Part shown: positions 26,957-35,828 of the stretch, piece by piece
How the letters are laid out: each line of letters opens with the position of its first letter
How positions within the stretch are numbered: the first letter of the stretch is position 1
Origin: Desulfovibrio sp. OH1186_COT-070
GTDB taxonomy: Bacteria; Desulfobacterota; Desulfovibrionia; Desulfovibrionales; Desulfovibrionaceae
Reading direction: 5' to 3'
Length of the DNA stretch: 64,000 nt
Assembly: GCF_003860215.1 (NCBI RefSeq)
Contig: NZ_RQYH01000004.1
Span: 1 to 64,000, forward strand
Notes under the pieces: generated by a model
Seen by the model: only the letters and a program-made list of their open reading frames with translations
Database searches by the model: none
What the model was told of the DNA's origin: nothing
Program-made: the position numbers and the translations under genes

Positions 26957-28000
26957 TCATCCCACATGTTCCCAAGAAAGGGGTGTCCCGGTGGCCAGAT
27001 CGCATTTCGCGTGCTTTCCCAAAACAACATCCAGATATCGCGGATGCAAGCCATACCCAGGGCGAATGCTGCGCACATTTTCTGGGGTGAACTTTTCACC
27101 GACGCGCATGTCTCGCACCACAAAGAGTGAACGACGGAACGCAGCGCTTTCTTTTTGTTTTTCCGTCAGATCGTAGCATACTCTTCCCAGCGCCTTTTCC
27201 ACCGTGCGGATATCATGCACCATCTGCTTGAGTTCTTGGGGTTCCATACTGAAAGAGCTATCGGGACCACCATCGGCACGCGCAAGGGTAAAATGCTTTT
27301 CCACAACTGTTGCGCCGAGCGCCACTGCCGCTACAGCTACCGCGCTCCCCATAGTATGGTCGGAGAGTCCCACCTTGCAGTCAAAAGCTTGGGCCAGATG
27401 CGGTATGGTGCGTAGGTTGGCCTCTTCAGGCGGCGCGGGATAAGCGCTGGTACACTTAAGCAGAGTAAGATCCGTGGTACCGTTTTCTCGCAAAGAGCGT
27501 ACGGCCTCGTCAATTTCTCCCAGGGTCGCCATACCTGTGGACATGACAACCGGCTTGCCTGTGAGTGCGATTTTTTTCAGAAGGGGAATGTCCACCACCT
27601 CACAACTGGCGATTTTATACCGCGCGATGCCGTATTTCTCCAAAAAATCTACCGCAGTAAGGTCAAAAGGCGTGGAAAAGCAGTCCATGCCCAGATCGTT
27701 TGCGAGTGCCATCAGACGCGGAGTCCATTCCCAAGGCGTATGCGCTTCCTGATACAGATCATGCAGTGTTCGTCCTTTCCAAAGAGTTCCTTTGATACGG
27801 AAATACTCATTGTCACAAGGAATTGTGAGGGTATCTGCTGTGTATGTCTGCAATTTGACAGCATTTGCTCCAGACATGGCAGCCGCACGGATGATATTTT
27901 CGGCCCTTTCCGCACTCTGATTATGGTTTGCGGAAATTTCTGCCACAATACAACAAGAAAAAGAAGGTTTCTGTGCGTCATCGGCAACGCGTGATTTCAT
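26957..28000 (-). CDS. pseI: Pseudaminic acid synthase (NeuB family)
   Basis: Condenses phosphoenolpyruvate with the 6-deoxy-diacetamido-altrose released by PseG to give pseudaminic acid. 347 residues. The TIM barrel has CCIVAEISANHNQS, VKLQTYTADTLTIP, STPFDLTAVDFLE, KIASCEVVD, VMSTGMAT and KHFTLARADGGPDS. The final 60 residues are a SAF antifreeze-like domain (RRSLFVVRDMRVGEKFTPENVRSIRPG). ATG 28000 has AAAGGA 9 bp upstream and overlaps the preceding gene by 23 bp. The EYFRIKGTLWKG-type insert favours PseI over NeuB. Confidence 0.92.
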   Translation of the reverse strand: MKSRVADDAQKPSFSCCIVAEISANHNQSAERAENIIRAAAMSGANAVKLQTYTADTLTIPCDNEYFRIKGTLWKGRTLHDLYQEAHTPWEWTPRLMALANDLGMDCFSTPFDLTAVDFLEKYGIARYKIASCEVVDIPLLKKIALTGKPVVMSTGMATLGEIDEAVRSLRENGTTDLTLLKCTSAYPAPPEEANLRTIPHLAQAFDCKVGLSDHTMGSAVAVAAVALGATVVEKHFTLARADGGPDSSFSMEPQELKQMVHDIRTVEKALGRVCYDLTEKQKESAAFRRSLFVVRDMRVGEKFTPENVRSIRPGYGLHPRYLDVVLGKHAKCDLATGTPLSWEHVG

Positions 28001-29285
28001 CAGGGCTATCCTTTTGTTCCGCACTAAAATGCACGATCGCCTCTTCCCAAGTCAGCCAGCGCCGTGTCCCGCGCAATGTTTTACGAATCTGTGAAGGGGA
28101 AAGATTAAATAATGCGTCTACAACAGAAAGATAGGGAACAAAAACTGCATTTCCATATTGACAGTATTCCTTTGGATTGTGGTACTGAAAATATGTTATA
28201 ATATTTTTAAGAGGAAATAGTGCATCCTGTTTCATGTAGGTTAAGCTCCCTTTGGGAGAATAGTAGCATCGAGCCCCCACAGAATGGAGCAATGAAGAAA
28301 TTTTTGACGAGCGCTGTTCATTTCTTTCATAATTTAACCTTGAGCTGCATAGAACGTGTGTGCGTATGCCAATATATTTGGCGGTCTGACAAATAAAGTA
28401 TGTCAACATGTCCGCTAAATTTGCATATGAACGCTTTAACCATTCCTCGAGCAATGGCATTACGGCATGAAAATACGGTGCCTTGCCATAGCTTTGAGAC
28501 ATGGAAGTAAAAAATTTTTTCATCCAATGCGCTGTATGTGCCGGAGAAATCTCCAAAAACGTTGCAGCAATATTTTTTGGATGCTGTACAGGAAGTGTTA
28601 TGATGCCCGCCCGGCCAGGTGACAGAAACAACTGATTCCGTTGCCCCCAGCTTTGCCGTGAAAATTGAAAATCATCCAGAAAAACAAAAATGTCTGCCTG
28701 CTCAAGCAACTCATAATACCCAAGCCATGGCATAAATGTGGGCTGCATCAATGCAACACGTGGTTTTAATTTTTTCATTGTTCGCCATGAAGACTCACAG
28801 ATCCCCATCCGAAGTATATCATAACGCCCTTGTGCACCTTCATACTCTTGTATGAGCAATCCTTCATGCTCGAAACCACAACGTCCGTACAAGCGCAACG
28901 CCGCATGATTGTCAGGCCTCACATGCAAATATATCTTGCGTAATCCGAGCGCGTCGAAAGCCTGCTCCAAAATCAATTCTGTCGCTGCAGTGGCAAACCC
29001 ACGACCTTGAGCATCGCCATTGCCGACATATATCCAATACTCGCCCCGGCGGTGCTGACGATCAATATTTTTCAATCCGATATTGCCGATATGTCCCAAA
29101 CTGTCTTGTTCTATGGCCCAAATGGCTTGAGTCTCATCTTCTTGCAAGGACATAAACCAAAACATGTGCTGTGCATGCGTAATATGCCTGTCCACCCCAA
29201 ACGGTTTGGCAATTTCAGAATTATTGATCCAGTGGAGTGTTTGCTCCAAGTGGCGGGTTCTCAAAGGAGATAAGCGCAGATACAT
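27978..29285 (-). CDS. Fusion: GNAT acetyltransferase (PseH-like) plus WbqC-family domain
   Basis: One uninterrupted frame of 435 residues with two domains. Residues 1-170 are a GNAT domain (IGNIGLKNIDRQHRRGEYWIYVGN, acetyl-CoA loop AQGRGFATAATELI, LHVRPDNHAALRLYGRCGFE), similar to the PseH acetyltransferase that acts on UDP-4-amino-4,6-dideoxy-AltNAc. Residues about 172-435 are a WbqC-family domain (VALMQPTFMPWLGYYELLEQADIFVFLDDFQFSRQSW). WbqC proteins are usually separate and recur in surface-glycan loci with unknown chemistry. The internal linker SSWRTMKKLKPR marks the fusion point. It is AT-richer than pseB/C. Confidence 0.8.
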   Translation of the reverse strand: MYLRLSPLRTRHLEQTLHWINNSEIAKPFGVDRHITHAQHMFWFMSLQEDETQAIWAIEQDSLGHIGNIGLKNIDRQHRRGEYWIYVGNGDAQGRGFATAATELILEQAFDALGLRKIYLHVRPDNHAALRLYGRCGFEHEGLLIQEYEGAQGRYDILRMGICESSWRTMKKLKPRVALMQPTFMPWLGYYELLEQADIFVFLDDFQFSRQSWGQRNQLFLSPGRAGIITLPVQHPKNIAATFLEISPAHTAHWMKKFFTSMSQSYGKAPYFHAVMPLLEEWLKRSYANLADMLTYFICQTAKYIGIRTHVLCSSRLNYERNEQRSSKISSLLHSVGARCYYSPKGSLTYMKQDALFPLKNIITYFQYHNPKEYCQYGNAVFVPYLSVVDALFNLSPSQIRKTLRGTRRWLTWEEAIVHFSAEQKDSPDEITRCR

Positions 29286-29288
29286 GGC

Positions 29289-30374
29289 TCAAAAATCGTA
29301 ATCGGTACAAGTGCTGCAAAGAGGAATAGAGGTCAGCAATCCTTCTCTTTCTATGTCCAAAAGTTTTTTTCTCCTATCGCCATTCCAGATATCGTAAAGA
29401 GAGTTTTCATGAATATTCCCCAGATACAGTGGGCCAACATATTTTTTTTCACAATTATATGCAGCATCACAAAGTGTAACCGCACCATTTGAGCAGATGA
29501 AGCAATCTCTGCCTTGGATACGCTTACAATGCCCACGAGGACGGCGCTCTCGCTGTGCATATCCAAATGAATTTTCAGGAAGGTTCACATATTCAAGCAT
29601 ATTGATGCTCACGACATCAACCTTGGGAAAAAATTTTTTTATAAAAGGTTTGACTTCATGTTTCGTTGTTTCTTGTTCAATCATCTGCAGATGAATATAG
29701 GGCAGACGCTTCGATGACTTTTTTTTCAACTCTATCAGGGTTTCAAAATTTGCCATGACTTTTGCAAAATTCCCTTGCGGGATCACAGACTTATGTGTGA
29801 CTTCGGATACACCATGCATACTATAGTTTATATAATCAATGCAGGAGTCAAGAATAAAATGGCAATTTGATTCATTCATCAGATGGCCGTTCGTTGACAT
29901 CCATACATATCCAAAATTGCCAATCCTGCTAACCGCATTGACAATTTCTCTAAAATCTGGATGCATCAACGATTCTCCCAAATGATAAAGCCATAATCCT
30001 TCTACGCCAACTTCACCAATTTCCTTTAAAATACGTATATAATCCTTTTTGGGCATATGCATGGCAGGGCGCAAGAGGTGATTCCTGGGACACATTTTGC
30101 AGAGGACATTGCATACACTTGTCATTTCAAACAAAATTCTTCTCGGAAACTCATCTAAACAGTCTTTCTTAGCATGCAGGTTTATCTTTGAAATATTGAC
30201 AACAGCGCTTCCTTGGGCAAGGGTTTCGTTCAATCGTCTTTTATTCTCTGCCGTATCAATAAACTCCAGATCCATTGACACTTCCACTTTGGGCAGTTGC
30301 CTGAGTTGCCTGAAATCGGGCACTACCCCAGCCTTCTGCTTGACGCCACAGCGCGATATATCCATAAATTCCAT
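29289..30374 (-). CDS. Radical SAM protein with SPASM-type tail
   Basis: A 361-residue radical SAM enzyme: C88-x3-C92-x2-C95 (SVCNVLCKMC) binds the SAM-cleaving [4Fe-4S] cluster. A C-terminal SPASM-like region (CKRIQGRDCFICSNGAVTLCDAAYNCEKKY ending in CSTCTDYDF) holds several more cysteines for auxiliary clusters. Such proteins in glycan loci can epimerise or dehydrate sugars. The substrate is not readable here. It sits between the GNAT-WbqC and methyltransferase genes with 3-bp gaps, so it belongs to the same operon. Confidence 0.82.
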   Translation of the reverse strand: MEFMDISRCGVKQKAGVVPDFRQLRQLPKVEVSMDLEFIDTAENKRRLNETLAQGSAVVNISKINLHAKKDCLDEFPRRILFEMTSVCNVLCKMCPRNHLLRPAMHMPKKDYIRILKEIGEVGVEGLWLYHLGESLMHPDFREIVNAVSRIGNFGYVWMSTNGHLMNESNCHFILDSCIDYINYSMHGVSEVTHKSVIPQGNFAKVMANFETLIELKKKSSKRLPYIHLQMIEQETTKHEVKPFIKKFFPKVDVVSINMLEYVNLPENSFGYAQRERRPRGHCKRIQGRDCFICSNGAVTLCDAAYNCEKKYVGPLYLGNIHENSLYDIWNGDRRKKLLDIEREGLLTSIPLCSTCTDYDF

Positions 30375-30377
30375 GAG

Positions 30378-31307
30378 TTACCTCTCTATCTGTTTGGGAG
30401 GGGTAGCCATAGAGTAGACGTCAACTTTTCCAAAGCATACAATCTGACGCCCAAACCCGCCATTCCCCAACATCCGATAGAAGTCACGCAATTCTGCAGA
30501 CTTCCCTGCTTTGCGCAGATTCTCTTCAAATAATACACGTTTTTTGTGGCATTGGTGCCCCAAAATATTGTCTCCAACGTATACATCTCCCATCAGCAAA
30601 AATAATTCCAGCGGAAAACTGGACAGCAAGTCTATTACTTCATATCCGCAAGCTTGTAACAAACGTTGCAATGAAACTGGAGTAAAATAATTAATATGGA
30701 CAGGGGCAGCAACCCACCATTCGCCAAGTCCAAGCACATCGCGTGCAGCCATCTGCAATGGGTTAAATTCATTGGGAACATCAACTACCAGTACACCATT
30801 CGGCTCTAAAAGCTGCTCTCGAATTTCTCGCAACGTTCTTGCTGGCTCGCGCAGATGCTCAAGCACATTCAGCAACGTGACAACAGAATAGCGTTTTTCT
30901 TGCACGATATGGGAAAAATCTGTGTCTATATTAGACAAAAAAACTGAAATGTTTTTTTTCTGAAGAAAAGAAACTGCCTCCGGAGCAACTTCCATCCCGG
31001 CTACTTGCATGCCTTTTCCTTGAGCAAATAATAGCAGCTCGCCAAATCCACACCCGATGTCAAAAAGTGATTTCCCCTGCAAAGATCCCAGTTGTCCTTC
31101 CAAGATTGTACATATATCTTCATATCTGCCATGATTAAATATACGATCTTCGCTCTGCTTTTCTTGTGAAGAGTCATTGCACAATCCATACCGTGAAGAG
31201 TAAAACTCTTCACGGTAAAATCTTTCAACTTCTTCAGTGCTTGGGATAGGGGACAAATGTCGGTATCCATATTCAGGATGCTCAACTATGACATATTTCT
31301 TTTCCAT
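30378..31307 (-). CDS. Class I SAM methyltransferase in pse operon
   Basis: A 309-residue methyltransferase. Motif I is SLFDIGCGFGELLLFA, followed by VAGMEVAPEA and VTLLNVLEHLREPARTLREI, which is typical of Methyltransf_11/23 enzymes of O-antigen and flagellar glycan clusters. The N-terminal 75 residues (YVIVEHPEYGYRHLSPIPSTEEVERFY) form the usual capping segment. Its start overlaps the pseG 3' end by 26 bp. Methylation of the nonulosonic acid or glycan is inference. Confidence 0.83.
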   Translation of the reverse strand: MEKKYVIVEHPEYGYRHLSPIPSTEEVERFYREEFYSSRYGLCNDSSQEKQSEDRIFNHGRYEDICTILEGQLGSLQGKSLFDIGCGFGELLLFAQGKGMQVAGMEVAPEAVSFLQKKNISVFLSNIDTDFSHIVQEKRYSVVTLLNVLEHLREPARTLREIREQLLEPNGVLVVDVPNEFNPLQMAARDVLGLGEWWVAAPVHINYFTPVSLQRLLQACGYEVIDLLSSFPLELFLLMGDVYVGDNILGHQCHKKRVLFEENLRKAGKSAELRDFYRMLGNGGFGRQIVCFGKVDVYSMATPPKQIER

Positions 31308-32349
31308 ATGAATTCCTCAACATTTCATAGATGAATCTTTCAACCCCTTTTCCATCCACAAGCTGTAGTGCATGTTCCCTCATAGCTTGCAGATCAGATG
31401 GGCACTGCAAAAATTTTTGTAGTTGCAATGTAAATTCTTTTTTGTTCAATGTTAATATGTTTCCACCATAGACAAGAGCCTTGAGCTTGGACAAAGATTC
31501 CAGAACAGGTTCCTGATTTTTCGAAATCGCCAAACAAAACGAAGGGACACCAAAAAAACAAGCTTCCCAACAAGTGCCGCCCCCCGCCCCTACCAAAATA
31601 TCCACTTCTCCAAATATATCCGCCATATTATCCTGAAAGGGCAATATTTCAATATCAAGCATGTTGTTATGCAAAAATTCCATCAATCTCTTTCTGTGGA
31701 GGTTTAAGACTCCTAACGCAACGGACACTCTTCCCAGCCATCCAATGGTCATCAGAGACTGCAAGACCAAACCGGTAGCGTTGGGGGTATCCTCCCCACC
31801 GAAGGAAACCAAGACATGCGGGGAAGGTCCAAGTAGCCGTTGAGGTTTCTTTGCCTGTAAAAATTCTTTACGAATCAAGGCATATTCAGGGCCAAACAAT
31901 TTTTTTGTCCATGGAGCGGTACAAAAGCCATAATTTTTTGCATCAGGTGCCGGCACCAAGAGGATATCTGGCTCATAAAAATCTTGCTGGTTGATATCTT
32001 CCACCATTGCAACACAAAACCCAGCCCCCCTGAGGTGTTGTACATAAACACGATCAAAATGATAACCGTCAAGCACGATATGCCTAACAGCACACGTTTG
32101 GCCGAGGTATAATGTTTTTTCAATGTCTTCTCTTGCAGGATGTGCTCCAATAGTTCGATGTACCTCAAAACCCTCATTGTGTAACCGGGAAAGCAGCACT
32201 TCAGACACTGTGTTGGTAACAAAAATAACCCGTCCACCGTTACTTCGCCAAGCTTGACCCAGTGCAATCATACGCAGGATATGCCCACTGCCTAGCCCCG
32301 TAGGCGTATCTGCCCTGATGAGTACAGCAGAGGCAGCAGATATTTTCAT
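31282..32349 (-). CDS. pseG: UDP-2,4-diacetamido-2,4,6-trideoxy-altropyranose hydrolase
   Basis: Removes UDP from the diacetamido-altrose intermediate. GT-B-like hydrolase of 355 residues. The N-terminal VLIRADTPTGLGSGHILRMIALGQAW contains the PseG signature with the catalytic histidine in GSGH. The C-domain has HVLVSFGGEDTPNATGLVLQSL and VDILVGAGGGTCWEACFFGVPSFCLAI. It starts 4 bp before the pseF stop, so it is coupled. AT-rich. Confidence 0.9.
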   Translation of the reverse strand: MKISAASAVLIRADTPTGLGSGHILRMIALGQAWRSNGGRVIFVTNTVSEVLLSRLHNEGFEVHRTIGAHPAREDIEKTLYLGQTCAVRHIVLDGYHFDRVYVQHLRGAGFCVAMVEDINQQDFYEPDILLVPAPDAKNYGFCTAPWTKKLFGPEYALIRKEFLQAKKPQRLLGPSPHVLVSFGGEDTPNATGLVLQSLMTIGWLGRVSVALGVLNLHRKRLMEFLHNNMLDIEILPFQDNMADIFGEVDILVGAGGGTCWEACFFGVPSFCLAISKNQEPVLESLSKLKALVYGGNILTLNKKEFTLQLQKFLQCPSDLQAMREHALQLVDGKGVERFIYEMLRNSYGKEICHS

Positions 32350-33032
32350 TTTTTTATCACAGCAGCCATTCGCTCAGCAAAAAGCCAGTCTTCTAAGGTA
32401 TCAATATCTATACAGGCTTCCCGGGGCAATTCAATCACTCCGGTTTTGAGACTGACCGCAGTTTCGTGTGCCAAAAAATATGCTGTCCGAAACCAGTACA
32501 TTTGCCCAGCGTCAACAAAAGCCTCTGGCATGTCTTGCGAACGCATGCTCGCCTTATCCTGTGAAAACAGTGGCGATAGTTCGTGGGCTGTATTTCGTAC
32601 AAGTATCTGAAAAACAGGAAAAGGGACGCGCTGCATGGCATAGGCATTGGGTGCTCCTTGTCTGATCAGCATGAGGCCTTGCTGGATATGCTCTGCTGAC
32701 AAAAAAGGAGCAGTAGGATACAGATGGCAAAATTGTTCTATAGCCCCCCAACATTCCATTGCCCACTCCAAGGCATGCCTTGCCGCCTTGTGCGCGTGCG
32801 TGAAGTCATCGGCCAGTTCCGCAGGGCGCAAAAAAGGCACCTCCGCGCCATACTGGCGGGAAACATCAGCAATTTCCGCGTCATCCGTGCTGACCAGAAT
32901 GTGCCCGAAACAGCCTGACGCCAATGCCGCCTCAATAGGCCAAGCGATCATGGGCTTGCCCAGAAAAGGACGGATATTTTTGCGTGGGATACGCTTGGAT
33001 CCCCCACGGGCGGTAATGATGGCAATATCCAT
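32346..33032 (-). CDS. pseF: Pseudaminic acid cytidylyltransferase
   Basis: Activates the nonulosonic acid as its CMP ester. 228 residues from ATG 33032 (a GTG lies 6 bp earlier). The nucleotide loop is ITARGGSKRIPRKNI, followed by FLGKPMIAWPIEAAL, LVSTDDAEIADV and LYPTAPFL, as in CMP-Neu5Ac and CMP-Pse synthetases. DIDTLEDW near the C-terminus binds metal. PseF is chosen over NeuA because all neighbours are pse genes. Confidence 0.9.
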   Translation of the reverse strand: MDIAIITARGGSKRIPRKNIRPFLGKPMIAWPIEAALASGCFGHILVSTDDAEIADVSRQYGAEVPFLRPAELADDFTHAHKAARHALEWAMECWGAIEQFCHLYPTAPFLSAEHIQQGLMLIRQGAPNAYAMQRVPFPVFQILVRNTAHELSPLFSQDKASMRSQDMPEAFVDAGQMYWFRTAYFLAHETAVSLKTGVIELPREACIDIDTLEDWLFAERMAAVIKK

Positions 33033-33044
33033 GCGCACTCTCTA

Positions 33045-34358
33045 CTACGCCAACCTCTTGAAACCACTGGTCGCGGGAGCACCCTTGAGGCGCTCATGAA
33101 TATCCCCCGCCTTCTTGGCGTCAGCCAGCTTGGCGAAAGATCGACCACAAGCGGCGAGATAGCGCTCTACATCCGCATCAGTATGTGCGTCCATAAGGTA
33201 ACAGAGGCTGGATGCGAGGATACCCTCCTCAAGCATACACTGCACAAAATACGCCTTGAAGGCAAGAAAGTCATCTTCATCAAAGACAAAATGCGACATG
33301 GCATCCATGCCTTCGGCGTGGGCGGCAAAGCCGTGGGCTGCACCCAGTTCCACCCAGGATTTTTTGATACGCTGCCCGAGGCGGGTAAATTTTTCGTACG
33401 GTTTGCGCCGGGCATAGGCTTTCATGCAGGCAAGCGCCGCCGCAGGCCCGACACGTTCCGTCCAGTTGGTGGAAGAGATAAAGGTTTTCTGGGCGGCCTG
33501 CATGACATCCGCCTTGCCGATGACAGCGGAAATGGCATATCCGTTGCCCAGCGCCTTGGAAAATACCGCCATATCCGGCTGTACCTGGTGCAGCACTAAG
33601 TGCGCTCCGCCCAAGCAGTACCTGAAGCCCGCCGAAACTTCATCCATGATGAGCACAGCGCCGACATCGTCGACAAGCTGCCGGACGGTTTCAATGAAGC
33701 CGGGATCCGGCATGGCCGAACGTACAGGCTCCATAACCACCGCTGCCAATGACCGGCCATGTTTTTCCACAATGGCGCACAGCTCCTCCGGGTGGTTATA
33801 GCGAAACGTATGGGTGGACCCTTGAAGTCCGCGCGGTACGCCGGACGGGGCAAGCCCCGGCATGAGATGCCCGTCCAAGGCCGAATCTTCCGCCAGGTTG
33901 GCGGCCAAATACCAGTCGCTCCAACCGTGATAGCCGCAACAGGCCACCACATCACGGCCCGTGTACGCTCTGGCTATGCGTACGGCGATACTCAAGGCCT
34001 CGCCGCCGCCACGGGCATAGCGCACCATGTCCGCCCACGGGTGAACATCACACAAAAGGTTGGCCAATTCCACCTCTTCCGGGCAGTTGAGCGAGCAGGC
34101 CACGCCATTGCGGACAACCCGCGCGACGGCATCGTCCACCTCATCATCCGCATAGCCCAACACGCACGCGCCAATGCCGCCGATGGACATGTCGAGATAT
34201 TCTCTGCCGTCCAGATCCCATACTTTCGCGCCCTTGGCCCTGCTGTAATATCCGGGCCAGACGCCCAACGAGAACATGTCGGGACGCTTGGACAACAACT
34301 GCGTCATGCCCGGTATACGCTTGCGACCTTCAAGCTGAAGTTTTTGGGACTGGAGCAT
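33045..34358 (-). CDS. Class III aminotransferase, glutamate-1-semialdehyde aminomutase-like
   Basis: A PLP fold-type I enzyme of about 437 residues resembling HemL. Landmarks are the WDLDGREYLDMSIGGIGACVLGY start, RYARGGGEALSIAVRIARAYTG for the PLP phosphate, CCGYHGWSDWY, LIMDEVSAGFRY with the PLP-ring Asp, and VFSKALGNGYAISAVIG with the Schiff-base lysine. It is not part of the canonical pseudaminic acid pathway but sits inside the cluster beside an aldo/keto reductase. It may add an amino group in a variant sugar, or isomerise one (inference). A GTG at 34376 is an alternative start. Confidence 0.82.
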   Translation of the reverse strand: MLQSQKLQLEGRKRIPGMTQLLSKRPDMFSLGVWPGYYSRAKGAKVWDLDGREYLDMSIGGIGACVLGYADDEVDDAVARVVRNGVACSLNCPEEVELANLLCDVHPWADMVRYARGGGEALSIAVRIARAYTGRDVVACCGYHGWSDWYLAANLAEDSALDGHLMPGLAPSGVPRGLQGSTHTFRYNHPEELCAIVEKHGRSLAAVVMEPVRSAMPDPGFIETVRQLVDDVGAVLIMDEVSAGFRYCLGGAHLVLHQVQPDMAVFSKALGNGYAISAVIGKADVMQAAQKTFISSTNWTERVGPAAALACMKAYARRKPYEKFTRLGQRIKKSWVELGAAHGFAAHAEGMDAMSHFVFDEDDFLAFKAYFVQCMLEEGILASSLCYLMDAHTDADVERYLAACGRSFAKLADAKKAGDIHERLKGAPATSGFKRLA

Positions 34359-34363
34359 GGCAT

Positions 34364-35257
34364 CTACCTTCGCCACAGGGCAGGATTGAGAAGTTCAGGA
34401 AGCTGCGGCGGAAAAACGGCATCAAGGCGCTGCAGAACCGCCGGAGAAAAGGTAGCAGCCGCATGAGCAAAGTCAAGATTGTTCCGTACCTGCGCAGCCT
34501 GTTCCGCGCCGAACAGAATGCGCTGGTCAGGATGGCGCCGCAACATCCATACCAGCGCCAGTTGCAGGGGAGAGCAGTCCACTTCCAGGGCAATCCGCCT
34601 CAGGGAGACCAGCGCTGGCGCCAAGCCAGCCAAAAAATCCGGCAAATGCTCCGGCAGCATTCCCAGAGCCCCTTGCAGAAAAACGGAACGCACATGCAAT
34701 TCCTTGCCCATGTCACGGGCGGCGGCGAAAACTCCCGCGGCTTCAAACCTTCGGTCGAAAAGGCTGGCAGGGATCTGCACCACGGCAACGAGCCTGTGAG
34801 CCAATGCCTGCAAGGCAGCCTCAGGGGTATACACCGAGATACCGATGTAATCCGTCTTTCCCTGAACCAGTAGATCTTCCATAACTGCTCCCTGCCAGCC
34901 GTCCAGCAGGGCAAGCTGTTCCTCACGGTGCAGCATGAGGCAGAAGATCTTCGGTATGCCCAATTCCGTCAGCGAACGCATGACGGAAGCGCGGAGGGAG
35001 GAAGGGTTTGTGGGAAGCACGGAAACCAGTTTGGTGATGACACGGGCGGCCTTCCCCGCACCACAAGCCCGCAAGGCTGCCCCCAGCACGGATTCGCTAG
35101 CACCATACCCCTGCGCCGTGTCAAAATATACGATACCACCGTCCCACGCGGTACGGACGATGGCATTGGCCTCCTGCTGGTCCGGCTGACCGCTGGCATT
35201 GGCTATGCCGTAAGCTTGTCCCAGTTGCGCGGTGCCAAGGATGAGTCTGTTTGTCAT
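34364..35257 (-). CDS. Aldo/keto reductase in pse cluster
   Basis: NAD(P)H-dependent oxidoreductase, 297 residues, TIM barrel. The catalytic tetrad can be seen in YFDTAQGYGASESVLG (Asp, Tyr), VITKLVSV (Lys) and FCLMLHREEQ (His). LALVWMLRRHPDQRILFGAEQAAQVRNNL is the cofactor end. It lies 7 bp after the acetyltransferase gene. ATG 35257 lacks a strong ribosome site but earlier codons overlap that gene. It probably works with the class III aminotransferase on a sugar carbonyl (inference). Confidence 0.85.
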   Translation of the reverse strand: MTNRLILGTAQLGQAYGIANASGQPDQQEANAIVRTAWDGGIVYFDTAQGYGASESVLGAALRACGAGKAARVITKLVSVLPTNPSSLRASVMRSLTELGIPKIFCLMLHREEQLALLDGWQGAVMEDLLVQGKTDYIGISVYTPEAALQALAHRLVAVVQIPASLFDRRFEAAGVFAAARDMGKELHVRSVFLQGALGMLPEHLPDFLAGLAPALVSLRRIALEVDCSPLQLALVWMLRRHPDQRILFGAEQAAQVRNNLDFAHAAATFSPAVLQRLDAVFPPQLPELLNPALWRR

Positions 35258-35264
35258 TTTTTTA

Positions 35265-35828
35265 TCATGCTTGCTGGGAATGGAAACTTTCAAACTCTGT
35301 GGCCAAGAGTCCGTGAACAATGCTATCCCCTCGTACGCCCTCAGCATTGACATGCTGTGCACGGAGAATTCCTTCAATATGAAATCCATTTTTTTGAAAG
35401 ACTCTCAACGATTCGATATTATTGGCGTAGTGCCCTCCGGTAACCTTGAAGAGTCCTTGTTCACGAAAAGCAAAACGGCACGCGCCCGCAACAGCTTCCG
35501 TGGCGTATCCCTTGCGTTGCGCCTGTGGATGCCCGATGACAAAAGAGATGTCCGCTGTTTTGTACAACGCGTGAAATCCGTTAAATGTCACTGTCCCTAT
35601 AAAAAGTTTGCCATGATTTGCGAACACGCCGAAATGCAGGCCGAGTTGGGAATTTTCACGGCGCATTTTGACGTAGGCAGCGCAACTTTCTCTGGTATGC
35701 CTGCGATGACGCACTTCCAGAAAACGGTTTACATCGGGATTATTCATCCATTGTATATATTCTTCCGTAATGTCAGATACTGTTGGTCTGCGAAGTAAAA
35801 GACGTTCTGTGAGAATCTCCGGTTCCAT
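35265..35828 (-). CDS. GNAT acetyltransferase, PseH candidate
   Basis: A 187-residue GNAT (RimJ/L-like) enzyme: ERLLLRRPTVSDITEEYIQWMNNPDVNRFLEV, acetyl-CoA loop QAQRKGYATEAVAGACRFAF, and NIESLRVFQKNGFHIEG. ATG 35828 has GAGGA upstream; the start overlaps the pseC 3' end by 56 bp. Because it directly follows pseC it may be the PseH step that acetylates the 4-amine. The GNAT half of the fusion at 28-29.3 kb competes for that assignment. Confidence 0.8.
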   Translation of the reverse strand: MEPEILTERLLLRRPTVSDITEEYIQWMNNPDVNRFLEVRHRRHTRESCAAYVKMRRENSQLGLHFGVFANHGKLFIGTVTFNGFHALYKTADISFVIGHPQAQRKGYATEAVAGACRFAFREQGLFKVTGGHYANNIESLRVFQKNGFHIEGILRAQHVNAEGVRGDSIVHGLLATEFESFHSQQA

